DNA of 64,000 nt from Sesamum alatum. Taxonomy: Eukaryota; Streptophyta; Magnoliopsida; Lamiales; Pedaliaceae. Below, piece by piece: positions 1 to 11,504 of the stretch. The position numbers and the translations under genes are program-made. The stretch spans positions 23,775,188 through 23,839,187 of the forward strand of contig JACGWO010000012.1 of NCBI GenBank assembly GCA_034509735.1, given 5' to 3'. The notes beneath the pieces are model-generated. The model did not search any database. It had not been told where the DNA came from and was given only the letters and a program-made list of their open reading frames with translations. Each line of letters begins with the position of its first letter. Within the stretch, counting starts at the first letter, position 1.

Positions 1-44
1 GGAGTAAAAAAAAGTGGGGTTTTCAGCAAAAAATATGAGCTTTT

Positions 45-240
45 TATGGGGAAAATTGCAATTTTCATCTTGTAACTTAGGGGTGACAATTTTGGTCCTG
101 TACGAATTGATTTTCGTAATTTAGTCCTGTAACTTGTAAAATTTGACAATTTTGGTCCCATCTTGCCGGAAAACCCCAATTGTCAAGATTATATGCTCGA
201 TATATGTGTTTTTCCGACAAAAAGGACCAAAATTGAAAAA
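45..240. repeat. Partial 'tttggtcctgtaa'-type repeat
   Basis: This is a one-sided copy of the AT-rich repeats built from phrases such as 'tttggtcctgtaactt' that recur elsewhere in the window (14613-14990, 38087-38543). No matching second arm or target-site duplication is visible, so it is a fragment, or its other end lies left of the window. No gene is seen in 1-274. Confidence 0.4.
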
Positions 241-274
241 GTGGAAATAGTGTTCTGAATAGTTAAATTAAATA

Positions 275-1808
275 GGGATAATTACATTTACACCCCCTCA
301 CCTATTGCTCATTTACACAAACTACCCCTGCCTTTTGAAAAATTACAGAAACTACCCCTATCAGCCATTAAAATCCAAACACCCCTATTGACTTGGTCAA
401 ACTTTAATATAAATTTTGAAGGACAAAAATGCCCTTTGGGGTATTTTTGTAATTACCAAAAGATAGAGGGGTGTTAATGTAATGTTTATGAGGATGAATA
501 ATATGACCCCATATATTTTTTTATTATTTATATCAAATTTAAATTTAAATTTAAATTATTTTATTAACTTTTTTTAGTTGAATCTCTATAAAAAAATTAT
601 AACTTTTAATAATTGAAATATTAAATTATTCAATTAATATATATTTATAAAATGAGCTACTAGGCTATACATTTAAATTATAATTATCACACTTGTATAA
701 ATTATTTTAGATTCTTAAAATTAAAAAAATATTTATCCTCTATTTTTATTTATAACTAAAATTAATAAATTATATCAAACTTAAATTTAAGTTTAAATCA
801 TTTTATAACTTTTTTTTATGGAATCTGATTTACATAAATTACACCTTTTAATAGTTGAAATATTAAATTATTCAATTAATATATTACAGAAATTTAGTTA
901 CTAGGTTATATATTTAAATTATAATTATCACACTTTTATAAATTATTTTAAATTCTTAAAATTAAAAGATTATTTATCCACTATGCTTATTTGTATTTAA
1001 GTTTTAATATAATTAATAAATTATACATATATATATGTATTTATACATATATAAAAAATATATATTTATACATATATGATATATATCTATATTTTTGTAC
1101 ATACATATTTAGATAGCGGATGAAGGTGGAGGAGGGCGACAACGAAGGCGGGTGAAAACGGAAGAGGGGTCGGGCACAGACGGGGTGGCGGGGGTGACTG
1201 ATAATTTTAAAAAAATTAATAATTTAAAATATCTTTTTAATAAATAAATTATTTATTTTACTAATTCTGATATGATTTATATAAAATTCATAAATTATTT
1301 TGAATTACAATATATTAATTTTAATAAAATTTAGTTATAAATAAAAAATAGAGGATAAATATTTTTTCAATTTTAATAATTTCAAATAATTTATTCAAGT
1401 ATGATAAATTTTTAATTCAAACTTATAATCTAGTAACTAATTTTATAAATATATATTAATTGAATAATTTAATATTTCAATTATTAAAAACTATAATTTT
1501 ATATAGATTCAATTAAAAAAAAAGTAATTTAAATTTAAGTTTGATATAAATAATAAAAATATATATATATATGTCATATTACTCATCGTCATAAACATTA
1601 CATTAACACCCCCTCTACCTTTTAGTAATTACAGAAACACCCCTAAGGGCATTTTTGTCCTTCAAAATTTATATTAAAGTTTGACCAAATCAATAGGGGT
1701 ATTTTTGAATTTTAATGGCTGATAGGGGTGGTTTCTGTAATTTTTCAAAAGACAGGGATAGTTTGTGTAAATGAACAATAGGTGAGGGGGTGTAAATATA
1801 ATTATCCC
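275..1808. mobile_element. Mutator-like long-TIR element, 1534 bp, in NLR1 promoter
   Basis: The ends are gggataattac and its inverse, ending in ...ataattatccc. Long inverted arms (roughly 275-775 and 1310-1808) are flanked by a perfect 9-bp target-site duplication, aattaaata (266-274 and 1809-1817). The NLR3 promoter holds the empty site (gttaaataagatgg near 11394). A 9-bp duplication with long inverted ends is typical of Mutator-like elements. The loop carries an odd ~85-bp G-rich island (1117-1200). The left arm is partly duplicated internally (541-775 resembles 778-1020). No transposase is present, so it is non-autonomous. It ends 287 bp before the NLR1 start codon. Confidence 0.85.
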
Positions 1809-1937
1809 AATTAAATAAGATGGGGATTCCTTGTAATAATAAGGATTCAGCAACCACTACGCATTGTCGGTTGCAGAAGTTCTTCGATGTCAACTCTTAA
1901 ATGACTTGTTTTTATAATACTTAATCTGACATTGTAG

Positions 1938-2094
1938 TTGTCCAAAAATCATATAATACTTCTGGGGATGCGAATAGCCAGCCTGTGTTACATTGACTTA
2001 ATCATATCACAAGGGAGTTTTTGTGCTAAAAGTAAACAGCTGCAAAGATTGCAAAGGTTGTTTGTTTGTGTGTTTCTGGAGAAGATCAGATCAA
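1938..2094 (+). promoter_or_regulatory. Type B NLR leader (NLR1)
   Basis: This conserved block just upstream of the start codon recurs before NLR3 (11505-11666), NLR4 (19305-19448) and NLR6 (30945-31062). Shared words are atacttctgg, gccagcctg, attgacttaatcatat and agtaaacagctgcaaagatt. Conservation immediately 5' of four paralogues suggests the 5' leader and core promoter; no transcription start can be fixed from sequence alone. Confidence 0.5.
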
Positions 2095-4799
2095 ATGGCT
2101 TATGCTGCTCTTGTTTCTCTAACTCAAACTCTAGACCAGATATTGAATCATCATCAATACTGTTCTATTCCCTTAATTTGTGAGGAGCAACTGTTTGAAT
2201 CTCTCCGGGATAAGTTGAGCTTCTTGCAAGCTTTTCTGGAGGGTTGTGCCCAGATCGGTGGAGAAACAGTTGATGGATTGGAAGGAAGAATGAGGGACGT
2301 GGCGTATGAAGCAGAAGATATCATTGAATCCCACGTTTCAGATCAGATTAGCTTAGCTGATGATTGCTGTGGAGTTAAGGAGGCTCTTAAACTATTCATT
2401 TCTGCTATCCAAAAGTCAGCTTCTTCCCTATATTCTTGTGAGAGGTGTATGGAGCTTGAGCTCCAAAATGAGGGCGACTTGCGGAAGGTGATGGAACAAC
2501 TTGATTCTATTATTGAACAAGTGATGAGCATCCAAAAGAGCACCAAAGTCGAAGATTTGCAAGGCAGTTACACTTTAGCTCCGGCTTCATCAAGGGGCAC
2601 ACCAAATGATGGGAACAAGTTGGTGGGATTTGGCGAGGACATCATGGCGTTAAAAGCTCGGCTCTGTGGAGAATCATCTAAACTCCAGGTCATTTCAATC
2701 GTAGGAATGGGCGGTATTGGTAAGACTACCTTAGCTAGAAATATCTTCAATGATTCACTTGTTGCGTATCATTTTTATACTCGTGTGTGGATAACTGTAT
2801 CTCAAGATTATCATCTACGAGAAGTTCTTCTTGCCCTTATTGCTTCTTTCACTAATAAGAAAACTGTGGATTTAAATAACAAGATGGATGAAAAACTAGC
2901 AGTGGATCTATACAAAAGTTTAAAGGGTAGGACTTATCTCATTGTAATGGATGATATGTGGATTACAAAAACTTGGGATGATGTGAGGAGATTTTTTCCG
3001 GATGACAACAATGGAAGTCGGGTCTTGATAACCACCAGGCTATCGGATGTGGCTGTGTATGCGTCTTCTAGCCCGCTTCATCATATGAGCTTCTTAGATG
3101 AGGAGTGGAGCTGGAATTTACTACGAGATAAGGTGTTTGAACAACAAAGTTGCCCACCCGAATTGGAGAGAATTGGAAGAACCATTGCTAAAAGTTGTGG
3201 CGGACTTCCCCTCGCAATTGCTGTGGTTGCGGGAATTCTTGCAAAGGTGGACAGGACCCAATATCATTGGAAGAAGATTGCAGAAAATATAAGCTCAGCT
3301 GTGACAACAAATGATGATGAATTCTCAAAGATACTGACTTTGAGTTATGACCATTTACCATGTTATCTGAAAGCATGTTTCCTATATATGGGAAGTTTCC
3401 CAGAAGACTACAACATTCCAGTCTCCAAGCTCACCAAGTTGTGGGTAGCTGAAGGATTTTTGAAACCAAATGGGCCTAAAAGCTTAGAAGAATTAGCAGA
3501 GGAGTATTTGGAAGATCTTGTTAAAAGAAATCTTGTGTTGATCATGAAAAGGAGATCGAATGGCAAAATTAGATTCTGTGGATTACATGATCTTTTGAGG
3601 GACTTGTGCATACAAAAGGCTCGAAAGGAGGAATTTCTTCATGTCACCAACAATTCTGCAAGAGGCATCCAAAACCAACGTCGCCTGAGTATTCATTCTG
3701 AAATTTCTGATGAATTTGTGGATAAATGGGTCTATGCCTCGCCTATCCATTCTATTTTATATTTCCCTTGGTCCATTGCATCATTATCTTTTACACGAGG
3801 CTATAGACTACTAAGGGTACTTGATGTGTTAAGAGCATCCTTAACTTATTTCCCACTTGAAATAAGACAATTGTTTCATCTGAGGTTTCTTGCTCTTTCC
3901 CTTGCCTACTCCGAACCCAGTGCCAAATTCGACATTCCTCCATCAATATCAAAACTTAAGAATCTTCAAACCTTAATTATCGATTTACACAGATGGGTAG
4001 AATGGGAAGAAGATCATAGAACATATTTTGTACCATTTGAGATATGGGAAATGTCACAGTTAAGGCATCTTATCGTTTTCCAAGGAAACAAGTTGCCTGC
4101 TCCTCTGGTTGCTGCACCAAGAGGTGGGCAAGTTCTAGAAAATTTGCAAACACTCCGTGTGGACAACTTGAAATTCACACGTGATGTCATTGAAATGATT
4201 CCCAATTTAAAGAAGTTGAAGGCTAGTTGTGATGGTGAGCACCGAAAGTGGGCAGAGTATCGGCTCGACAATCTAGTCCATTTGTGCCAACTCGAGATTT
4301 TGAATCTCCACTTTACATTATCTTTTTTGTTTAAAGAAGATCCTTTGCCTGCGAGGTTTGCCTTTCCACCCAATCTTAAAAAGTTAACTCTATGTGGATT
4401 CACCTTCCTTGGCGACAGATGGCAATTATTCGTTCATTGCCTAATCTTGAAGTACTCAAATTAAGAGAAGATGCCTTTGTCGGGGAAGAGTGGGAATGCA
4501 GTGAAGGGGAATTCCCAAGGCTGAAACTCTTGCTAATGGAGGGGTTGAAACTTGATTGTTGGCGAGTAGAAAGCAGTCACTTCCCCCGTCTTGAGCGCCT
4601 AATCATCAAAAGTTGCTGGAAATTAGAGGAAATCCCTAGTGAGATTGGAGACATACCAACTCTTCAGTTGATTGAGGTAGGCTGGGGAAAAAGGTCTGTT
4701 ATTGATTCAGCGGTAAGAATACAAGAAGAACAAAAAAGCCTGGAAAATGATCTCCTTCAAGTTCGTATCCCTTCAAAGTACGTAAAAGAAGAGCAATAA
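2095..4799 (+). pseudogene. NLR1: R1-like CC-NB-ARC-LRR gene with a frameshift in the late LRR
   Basis: This is an intronless intracellular immune receptor of the CNL class. The start is the conserved MAYAAL methionine; an in-frame ATG 24 codons upstream is not conserved. Domains in order are an Rx-type coiled coil with AEDIIES (73-79), P-loop GMGGIGKTT (about 204-212), kinase-2 LIVMDDMW, RNBS-B SRVLITTR, GLPLA, RNBS-D CFLYMGSFPEDY, an LHD variant of MHD, then LRRs. Compared with NLR3, one A is missing near 4402. The frame leaves the family sequence there and stops at 4464, giving about 789 residues instead of ~903. The original frame continues from about 4405 to 4799 with family-like sequence. 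It could still make a receptor lacking the last ~110 residues, so 'pseudogene' is cautious. Alternatives are a sequencing error or a functional truncated allele. Its closest relative here is NLR3. Confidence 0.85.
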
Positions 4800-4980
4800 T
4801 AATGCCTTAATGGCTTTTCTGTTTCGATTGCTTATATCATTTTCATGTCTCTTACTTGGTGAACGTTTTCCCTTACCTATATTCTTCCATATTTAGCAGT
4901 TCATCTTTAAACCGTGTAATTAAGCCTTGTACTGTTCTTATCTTTGTTTTTCTTATTATCTTTTCTTATTTTTAACACTA

Positions 4981-5110
4981 CTAGAACGTACAACGTGCGT
5001 TGCACGTGTAGAAACATATGTTTAGAGGTGAATATATTACTCATTAGCTACAAAAAAATATTGAGCTCATAATTTTATTTGTATTTCTATCATCGAAACA
5101 TTAGTATATA
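4981..5110 (-). mobile_element. Short Helitron remnant (minus orientation)
   Basis: Read on the minus strand, the 3' end is a GC-rich hairpin (ACGTGC/GCACGT) followed by TGTACGTTCTAG and a T, the usual Helitron CTRR terminus. The other end (ttagtatata near 5101-5110) resembles a mutated inverse of the TCTATACTAA start. NLR3 has no such sequence at the equivalent 3' flank. The 3' terminus is fairly clear; the 5' end is a guess. Confidence 0.45.
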
Positions 5111-5125
5111 CAATTATATTTTTAA

Positions 5126-5939
5126 TTGATGAGGAAGTTTGCAGAAAATATAAGCGTAGTTGTCATAGTAAATGATGAACACTTCTTAAAGATACTGACT
5201 TTGAGTTATGGTCATCTGCCATGTCATCTAAAATCATGTTTCCTCAACATGGGAGAATTAATCCTGGAGGGTTATAGAATTCCAATCTCCAAGCTTATGG
5301 ATAAGAGAGGGATTTCTAAAACCAACTCGGCCTAATAGCTTAGAAGAATTAGCATAGGAGTATTTGGAAGATCTTGTTAAAAGAAATCTTGTTTTGATCG
5401 ATAAAAAGAGATCGAATGGTAGAATTAGAATCTGCAGCTTACATGATCTATCGAGGGACTTCTGCATACAAAAATCTCGAAATAAGGAATTTCTTCATGT
5501 CACCAACAATTCTGCAAGAGGCATTCAAAACCAGCGTCACTTGAAGTACTCATTCAGGAATTTCTAATAAATCTGTGCATAAATACGCCTGTGCCTCGAT
5601 TATCCCTTCCATTTTGCATTTCGGCAATTACATTGCATCAATATCCTTTCCACAAGGTTATAGACTACTGAGGATACTCGATGTATTGGAAGTATGATGC
5701 CTAAGTGATATCCCACTTGGAATAACACAACTGCTTCATTTAAGATTCCTCGCTCTCACCTACTCGAATATCACTTACGACCACTGCCAAAACTGGCATA
5801 GATATTCCGGACTCAAGAGCATTTTCGTGCTCCCTCCATCAATATCCAAACTTCAGAATCTTCAAACCTTAATAATTCGTGCGCATGACCACGAAGCCTG
5901 GGAAACGATTTTCTTCAAGTTCGTATCAATTCTAAGTGA
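5126..5939 (+). pseudogene. NLR fragment (ARC2 to LRR), internally deleted
   Basis: Homology starts at the ARC2 region (rkFAENIS..., ILTLSYGHLPCHLK) and runs through the LHD region into the first LRRs. It then jumps near 5900 straight to the last residues of the family (ETIFFKFVSI region), ending with the same aagtga stop as NLR4. In-frame stops occur near 5334 and 5356 and later. No CC or P-loop is present. The 3' flank (5940-6480) matches that of NLR4 (26835-27560), so this is a dead sister copy of NLR4. Confidence 0.85.
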
Positions 5940-6600
5940 GAGGTAATGTTAATAGCTTTTCCCGCTTGATTTTACATCATAAACTGATGGCTGCATCAAA
6001 CATGTAATTGTTAGATTCTGGAAATAAAAATCATAATGCAACTGGAATGAAAGCACTATTTGTTTTGCTTTTTACAGCTTCAAAACGCCATTTTCTGCAG
6101 AAACGAATAAGTTGTGATATCCAAAGTACCCCGTCTAGGCATTACAACGAAATAAAAGGATATCCTGCTGGTGTTTTAGAACCTTGATTGCAGACATTTG
6201 GCTGCCTGTGTTTGCTTACATCTCTTGATCTTCTGTGTTCCAAATAGTTTTGTTCTGTCTCTTTTTTAGCATTTGACCGAACCACGTAAAATTCCAATTA
6301 GTGTTGCAAGTTCCCAGCACTTTTTGGTTTTAGAGCATATGATATACATTGTTTTCCATTCCCATTGCCATTTTTCTTGAATTGGATGATAAAAATTGCT
6401 TTCTGTATCAGATCTCTGCTTCACTCAAACTTGCTCTGTGTTCGTAGCTAGTCTCTGATCTGAGTTACAAGACATCCTCCATTAGCTCTTTCTTGAATTT
6501 TTGTAAGCCTAATCAAATTTTTAGCTGATCTGACCAAAATCATACTAAGGAAGTCATAGAAGCAAAAATAAGATTTTTTTGCTCGTTTCTTATATTATAT
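5940..6600 (+). other. Conserved NLR 3' flank block
   Basis: No gene is seen here. The stretch matches the 3' flanks of NLR2 (9600-10045), NLR4 (26835-27560) and NLR7 (59570-60005) through blocks such as gttctgtttc, ggttttagagca and agctagtctctgatctgag. It contains the empty site (ttgcaagttccc near 6305) for the CACTA element at 27081. Confidence 0.6.
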
Positions 6601-6694
6601 ATAGGGAGTAAATTGCATTTATCCCCAAAATTTTATTTACATTTAGCCCCTTGTTTTTCTTATCCACAAAAAACAAAATACACTTCCTGACAAT

Positions 6695-6852
6695 ATAGCC
6701 AGCCTATATTGACTCAATATCCAGCAAGTTGCATACAGTAGGATAACTTTCTTTTCTGCTAAAAAGCTGAAAGTTGATAAAGAAACTTTTGGCTTTGCCG
6801 ATTGTTACTCTGCTCTCAGTTGTGTGTGCTGTGTTTTTTGAGATCATCAGCT
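6695..6852 (+). promoter_or_regulatory. Type A NLR leader (NLR2)
   Basis: This block is conserved upstream of NLR2, NLR5 (split by an insertion, 47605-48657) and NLR7 (56685-56849), with an orphan copy at 30035-30178. Shared words include atagccagcctatattgac, atcctgcaagttgc, ctgctaaaaagctgaaag and attgttactctgctct. It shares the word gccagcct with type B leaders but is otherwise distinct. Confidence 0.5.
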
Positions 6853-9597
6853 ATGGCTTATGCTGCTCTTGTTTCTCTTGCTCAAACATTAGACCAGATT
6901 ATGAATCATCATCGATGTTGTTCTATTCCTCTAATTTGTGAGGAGCAACTGTTTGAATCCCTCCGAGAAAAGTTGAGCTTCTTGCAAGCTTTTCTGGAGG
7001 ATTATGCCCAGATCGGTGGAGAAGCAGTTGAAGGACTGGAAGGAAGAATCAGGGCTGTAGCGTATCGAGCGGAAGATATTATTGAATCCCACGTTTCAGA
7101 TCAGATAATTAGCTCAGAAGATATCATTGAATCCCACGTTTCAGACCAGATTAGCCCACAAGACAATTGTTGTGGATTTAAGAGGGGTCTTAAGCAATTG
7201 ATTTCTGCAATCCGAAGGCCAGCTTCTTTGCTAAATTCTTGTGAGAGGTGTATGGAGATTGAGCTCCAAAACGTGGGCAACTTGCAGAAGGTATTGGAAC
7301 TACTAGATTCTATTATTGAACAAGTGATGAGCATCCGAAAGAGCATCAAAGTTGAAGATTTGCAAGGCAGTTACACTTCAGCTCCGGCTTCATCAGGGGG
7401 CGCACCCAATGATGGGAACAGGATGGTGGGATTTGACGAGGACATCGTGGCGTTAAAAGCTCGGCTCTGTGGAGAATCGTCGAAACTCCAGGTTATTTCA
7501 ATTGTAGGAATGGGCGGTATTGGTAAGACTACTCTGGCTACAAATATTTTTAATGATTCACTTGTTGCGTATCATTTTCATATTCGCATGTGGATAACTA
7601 TATGTCAAGATTATCATCTACGAGAAGTTCTACTTGCCCTCGTTGCTTCTTTGACTGATCAAAAAACTATGGATTTAAGTAAAAAGATTAATGAAGAACT
7701 AGCTGAGTGTGTATACAAAAATTTAAAGGGAAAGACTTATTTCATTGTAATGGATGATATGTGGAGTAAAGAAACTTGGGATGATCTTAGGAGATTTTTT
7801 CCAAATGACAACAATGGAAGTCGGGTCTTGATTACCACTAGGCTATCGGATGAGGCTGTGTATGCATCTTCTAGCCCACTTCATCAGATGCGCTTCTTAG
7901 ATGAGGAGTGTAGCTGGAATCTACTCCGAGACAAGGTGTTTGAACAACAAAGTTGCCCACCTGAATTGGAGAGAGTTGGAAGAACCATTGCTAAAAGTTG
8001 TGGTGGACTTCCTCTTGCAATTGTTGTGGTTGCTGGAATTCTCGCAAAGATGGACAGGATCCAATATCACTGGGAGAAGATTGTAGAAAATATAAGTGCA
8101 GCTGTGGCAATATATGATGAACACTTCTCAAATATTTTGACTTTGAGCTATAATCATCTACCGTGTCATCTAAAAGCTTGTCTCCTCTATATGGGAGGTT
8201 TCCCAGAGGATTACAACATTCCAGTCTCCAAGCTCACAAAGCTATGGGTAGCTGAGGGATTTTTTAAATTGAATGGGCCTAAAAGCTCAGAAGAATTAGC
8301 AGAGGAATATTTGGAAGATCTTGTTAGCAGAAATCTTGTTCTGATCATTAAAAAGAGATCCAATGGCAAAATTAAATTTTGTGGATTGCATGATCTCTTG
8401 AGGGACTTGTGCATACAAAAAGCTCGAGAGGAGGAATTTCTTCATGCCACCAACAATTCTGCCAGAGGCATCCAACACCAGCGACGTCTGAGTATTCATT
8501 CTCAAATTTCTGGTCAAGTTGTGGATAAATTGGCATGTGCCTCATTTATCCATTCAATTTTGTATTTCCCCTGGCAGATTGCATCATTGTCTTTTCTACG
8601 AGGCTATAGACTGCTAAGGGTACTGGATTTAGTTAAAGCAAGCTCAAGTTTTATCCCACCTGAAATAACACAACTGTTTCATCTGAGATTTCTTGCTCTC
8701 TCCCTCGTCTACGAAGAACTTAGTAGCAAACTCATCATCCCTTCATCCATATCAAAACTTCAGAATCTTCAGACCTTAATGATCCTTGTATACGGATCGG
8801 AAAATGTTGATAGCATATTACTTCGACCAATTGAGATGTGGGATATGCCACAGTTAAGGCATCTTATGTTTTTCCAAAGAAACAGGTTACCTACTCCTTT
8901 GGCTGCTGCACCAAGTGGTGGACAAATTCTAGAAAATCTACAAACACTCTGTGTGAACAACTTCAGATTCACAAGCAATACCATTGAAATGATTCCCAAC
9001 TTAAAGAAGTTGAAGGTTTACTATTATGATGTGTTCAAAGCAGCGTGGGAAGAGTATTGCCTCAACAATCTGGTCCATCTATGCCAACTTGAGACTCTGA
9101 ATCTCATGTTTAGGTATTCTCGGAGGTATATAGCAGATCCTTTCCTTGCAAGCTTTGCATTCCCACCCACACTTAAGAAGTTAACTCTAAGCACATGTGA
9201 ACTTCCTTGGCAAGATATGGCAGTTATACGTTCGTTGCCTAATCTTGAAGTGCTCAAATTAAGATACGATGCCTTTACAGGGGAAGAGTGGGAATGCAGT
9301 GATGGGGAATTCCCAAGGCTGAAATTCTTGCTAATGGAGATGTTGAATCTCAGACGTTGGCAGGTAGAAAGTAGTCACTTCCCATGTCTTGAGCGACTGA
9401 TCATCAAAAGTTGCTGGGAACTAGAAGAAATCCCTTGTGAGATTGGAGATATACCGACTCTTCAGTTGATTGAGGTGGTTCCTCCATCTAAGTCTGCGGC
9501 TAATTCAGCAATATTGATACAAGAAGAACAACGAGACCTGGGAAACGATGTCCTTCAAGTTCGTATCCGGTTGTACGTGAGAGAAGAAGAATATTAA
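6853..9597 (+). CDS. NLR2: intact R1-like CC-NB-ARC-LRR resistance protein
   Basis: This is a 914-residue intracellular receptor, intronless, starting at the conserved MAYAAL methionine. It has a coiled coil (1-180) and the NB-ARC motifs GMGGIGKTT (219-227), FIVMDDMW, SRVLITTR, GLPLAI, a RNBS-D motif reading CLLYMGGFPEDY where sister copies have CFLYMG, and LHD. LRRs run to an acidic tail ending in REEEY. A 15-residue insertion makes EDIIESHVSDQI appear twice (74-85 and 89-100), a 45-bp tandem duplication in the coiled coil. By family knowledge, NB-ARC proteins switch between ADP and ATP states and trigger defence. It is expected to sense a pathogen effector; which one cannot be read from sequence. 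No frame breaks were seen. Confidence 0.93.
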   Translation: MAYAALVSLAQTLDQIMNHHRCCSIPLICEEQLFESLREKLSFLQAFLEDYAQIGGEAVEGLEGRIRAVAYRAEDIIESHVSDQIISSEDIIESHVSDQISPQDNCCGFKRGLKQLISAIRRPASLLNSCERCMEIELQNVGNLQKVLELLDSIIEQVMSIRKSIKVEDLQGSYTSAPASSGGAPNDGNRMVGFDEDIVALKARLCGESSKLQVISIVGMGGIGKTTLATNIFNDSLVAYHFHIRMWITICQDYHLREVLLALVASLTDQKTMDLSKKINEELAECVYKNLKGKTYFIVMDDMWSKETWDDLRRFFPNDNNGSRVLITTRLSDEAVYASSSPLHQMRFLDEECSWNLLRDKVFEQQSCPPELERVGRTIAKSCGGLPLAIVVVAGILAKMDRIQYHWEKIVENISAAVAIYDEHFSNILTLSYNHLPCHLKACLLYMGGFPEDYNIPVSKLTKLWVAEGFFKLNGPKSSEELAEEYLEDLVSRNLVLIIKKRSNGKIKFCGLHDLLRDLCIQKAREEEFLHATNNSARGIQHQRRLSIHSQISGQVVDKLACASFIHSILYFPWQIASLSFLRGYRLLRVLDLVKASSSFIPPEITQLFHLRFLALSLVYEELSSKLIIPSSISKLQNLQTLMILVYGSENVDSILLRPIEMWDMPQLRHLMFFQRNRLPTPLAAAPSGGQILENLQTLCVNNFRFTSNTIEMIPNLKKLKVYYYDVFKAAWEEYCLNNLVHLCQLETLNLMFRYSRRYIADPFLASFAFPPTLKKLTLSTCELPWQDMAVIRSLPNLEVLKLRYDAFTGEEWECSDGEFPRLKFLLMEMLNLRRWQVESSHFPCLERLIIKSCWELEEIPCEIGDIPTLQLIEVVPPSKSAANSAILIQEEQRDLGNDVLQVRIRLYVREEEY

Positions 9598-10430
9598 TAA
9601 TGGCTTTTCTCTTTCGATCGCTTATATCCGGGTTCTGTATGGTTGCATTTAAGACTTCTGCTTTTTGTTCTTGTTTAAGCACTGTTATATCTGTTTTTCT
9701 TCTTGTCTTTGCACATTTTCAAATTCAGTGTTGCAATTCCCTGACAGTATTTTCGATACACATGTCGTTTTCTCACTATCTGAGAATTGGAAAACAAAAT
9801 TCACTGTTTGTTTCTTCTATTTGAGTGTTCTGTTTCTTTCTTGGCGTTTGAACAAACCACGTAAAATTCAAATTAGAATACATTTTTTTCTGTATCATTT
9901 GCCATTTTTTTTTTCACTTTTCTTGAATTGGATAATAAAAATTTATAGTTCCAGAATTAAGGGGTAGCAGTATCTTTCTGTATTACCCCTCTAGTTCACT
10001 TAAATTTGCTCTGTGTCTGTAGCTAGTCTCTGATCTGAGTTATCAGATGTTCTCAATTCAAAATCATTGAATTTATAGAGTTTTAATAAATAAATTTACT
10101 AAATTTACTTAATATCTGAAAATTCTCAAATTGTGTTTACATATTTTGTTAATATCTTTTTAACGTGTTGATACTTCGACAAAATTTTATTAATATTTTT
10201 CATCTTTATTTTCATAGCTACAACTTCAAATAAAATTTATGATAAAATTAGTGGCACTCAAATCCAACCAAACATTTCGAGGCTCTACTGCGAAATCTGA
10301 CTTGGTGGTTTTGAGGCCTTAAGCGGATCTTAAAACAGATTCGGGTCTTGGTGGTTTGGACACAGACTTGCCCCAAATTTTTTTAAATACTTTTTTGTAT
10401 ATTATATATGTATATAAAATATAAGATTAA
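9598..10430. other. NLR2 3' flank, then AT-rich DNA without a gene
   Basis: 9598-10045 is the shared NLR 3' flank, with aataatggcttttctctttcgatcg just after the stop as in NLR7. 10050-10430 is AT-rich. A GC-richer patch at 10250-10385 matches nothing else I can recognise. No supported coding region. Confidence 0.5.
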
Positions 10431-10695
10431 TTACATTTAGACTCACTTTGAAAATATGAAATTACATTTTCCCCCAAAGAAGTTTAAAAATTATATTTAT
10501 ATCCCTTCTGAAAATTCACCATTTACACCTAACCCCTTTCATGAAGATTTTGACGAAAAATGCTAACATTAGCAAAAAAAAAAAAAAATTACATAAATTT
10601 TTTATTTTACCCCTCATTTAACATAAATAATGTTTTAAATATTTTATTAAATATATAACTAAAAAGGCCTGAAATGACATTATGAAAGAACACTC

Positions 10696-10916
10696 GGCTT
10701 ATTTATTTTAATAACTAAAAAATATAAAAATAACAAAAATGGTAGTTTTTTAAAGTTGTTAATAATTAATTAAGATAATAAAATAAAAAACTGAAAAAAA
10801 TATCCACTTGAAGTTGAAATCGTGATCCACGACTTACCTTAAAATTATTAATGACTTTAAAAAGCTCCTATTTTTGTTATTTATTTATTTTTTTGATTTA
10901 TTTAAGTAAATAAGCC
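10696..10916. mobile_element. 221-bp Mutator-like MITE
   Basis: Ends GGCTTATTTA and ...AAATAAGCC lie between a perfect 10-bp direct repeat, aagaacactc (10686-10695 and 10917-10926). It is non-coding and AT-rich, with matching arms around an internal atccacgactt segment. The 9-10-bp duplication places it with the Mutator-like group. Confidence 0.75.
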
Positions 10917-11100
10917 AAGAACACTCCCTTTATATTTCTATAGTTAATATTTCTATTTACTCAAATATACTATAAATGCAAAGCACATATCCTTTACCAA
11001 TATAAATAAAAATATATAATGATTGGAATATATATATATATTATGATAATAAGGAATATATATTAAGATTTTTGGGAAATAGGAAAGACATTAGAAAAAG

Positions 11101-11356
11101 GGGGAAAATGCAATTATCCCCCTTGTGATATACAAAATGTGCAAAACAACCCCTATAAAAGAATAAATAGCAATTTATCCCCTGTATTTTAAAAAATGGA
11201 GCAAAAACTCCCCTAAAAACGGAGCAAAAAACCCCCTGTGAGGGGGTTGTTCGCTGCATTTTGAATAACACAGGGGGATAAATTGCTAGTTATTTTTTTA
11301 CAAAAGGGTAATTACTCTTTTTGGTTAAACGCAGCGGGCAAATTGCATTTAACCCT
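11101..11356. mobile_element. 256-bp Mutator-like MITE in NLR3 promoter
   Basis: It starts ggggaaaatgcaattatccc and ends gcaaattgcatttaaccct, flanked by a perfect 9-bp duplication tagaaaaag (11092-11100, 11357-11365). The NLR1 flank near 231-245 has the unfilled site (ttgaaaaagtggaaatag). It lies 310 bp before the NLR3 start codon. It is non-coding. Confidence 0.85.
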
Positions 11357-11504
11357 TAGAAAAAGTGGAAATACTGTAATTCTGACAAGTTAAGTTAAAT
11401 AAGATGGGGGTTCCTTGTGATGATAACGATTCAGCAACTACTTCGCATTGTCTTCGATGTCAACTCTTAAATAATTTGTTTCTATTAAGATATATACTTG
11501 ATCC

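Noticed and set aside
2023..2094. Upstream in-frame ATG as the NLR1 start (24 extra residues)
   Set aside because: The extra residues are not conserved in NLR3 or NLR4, while MAYAAL begins every copy.
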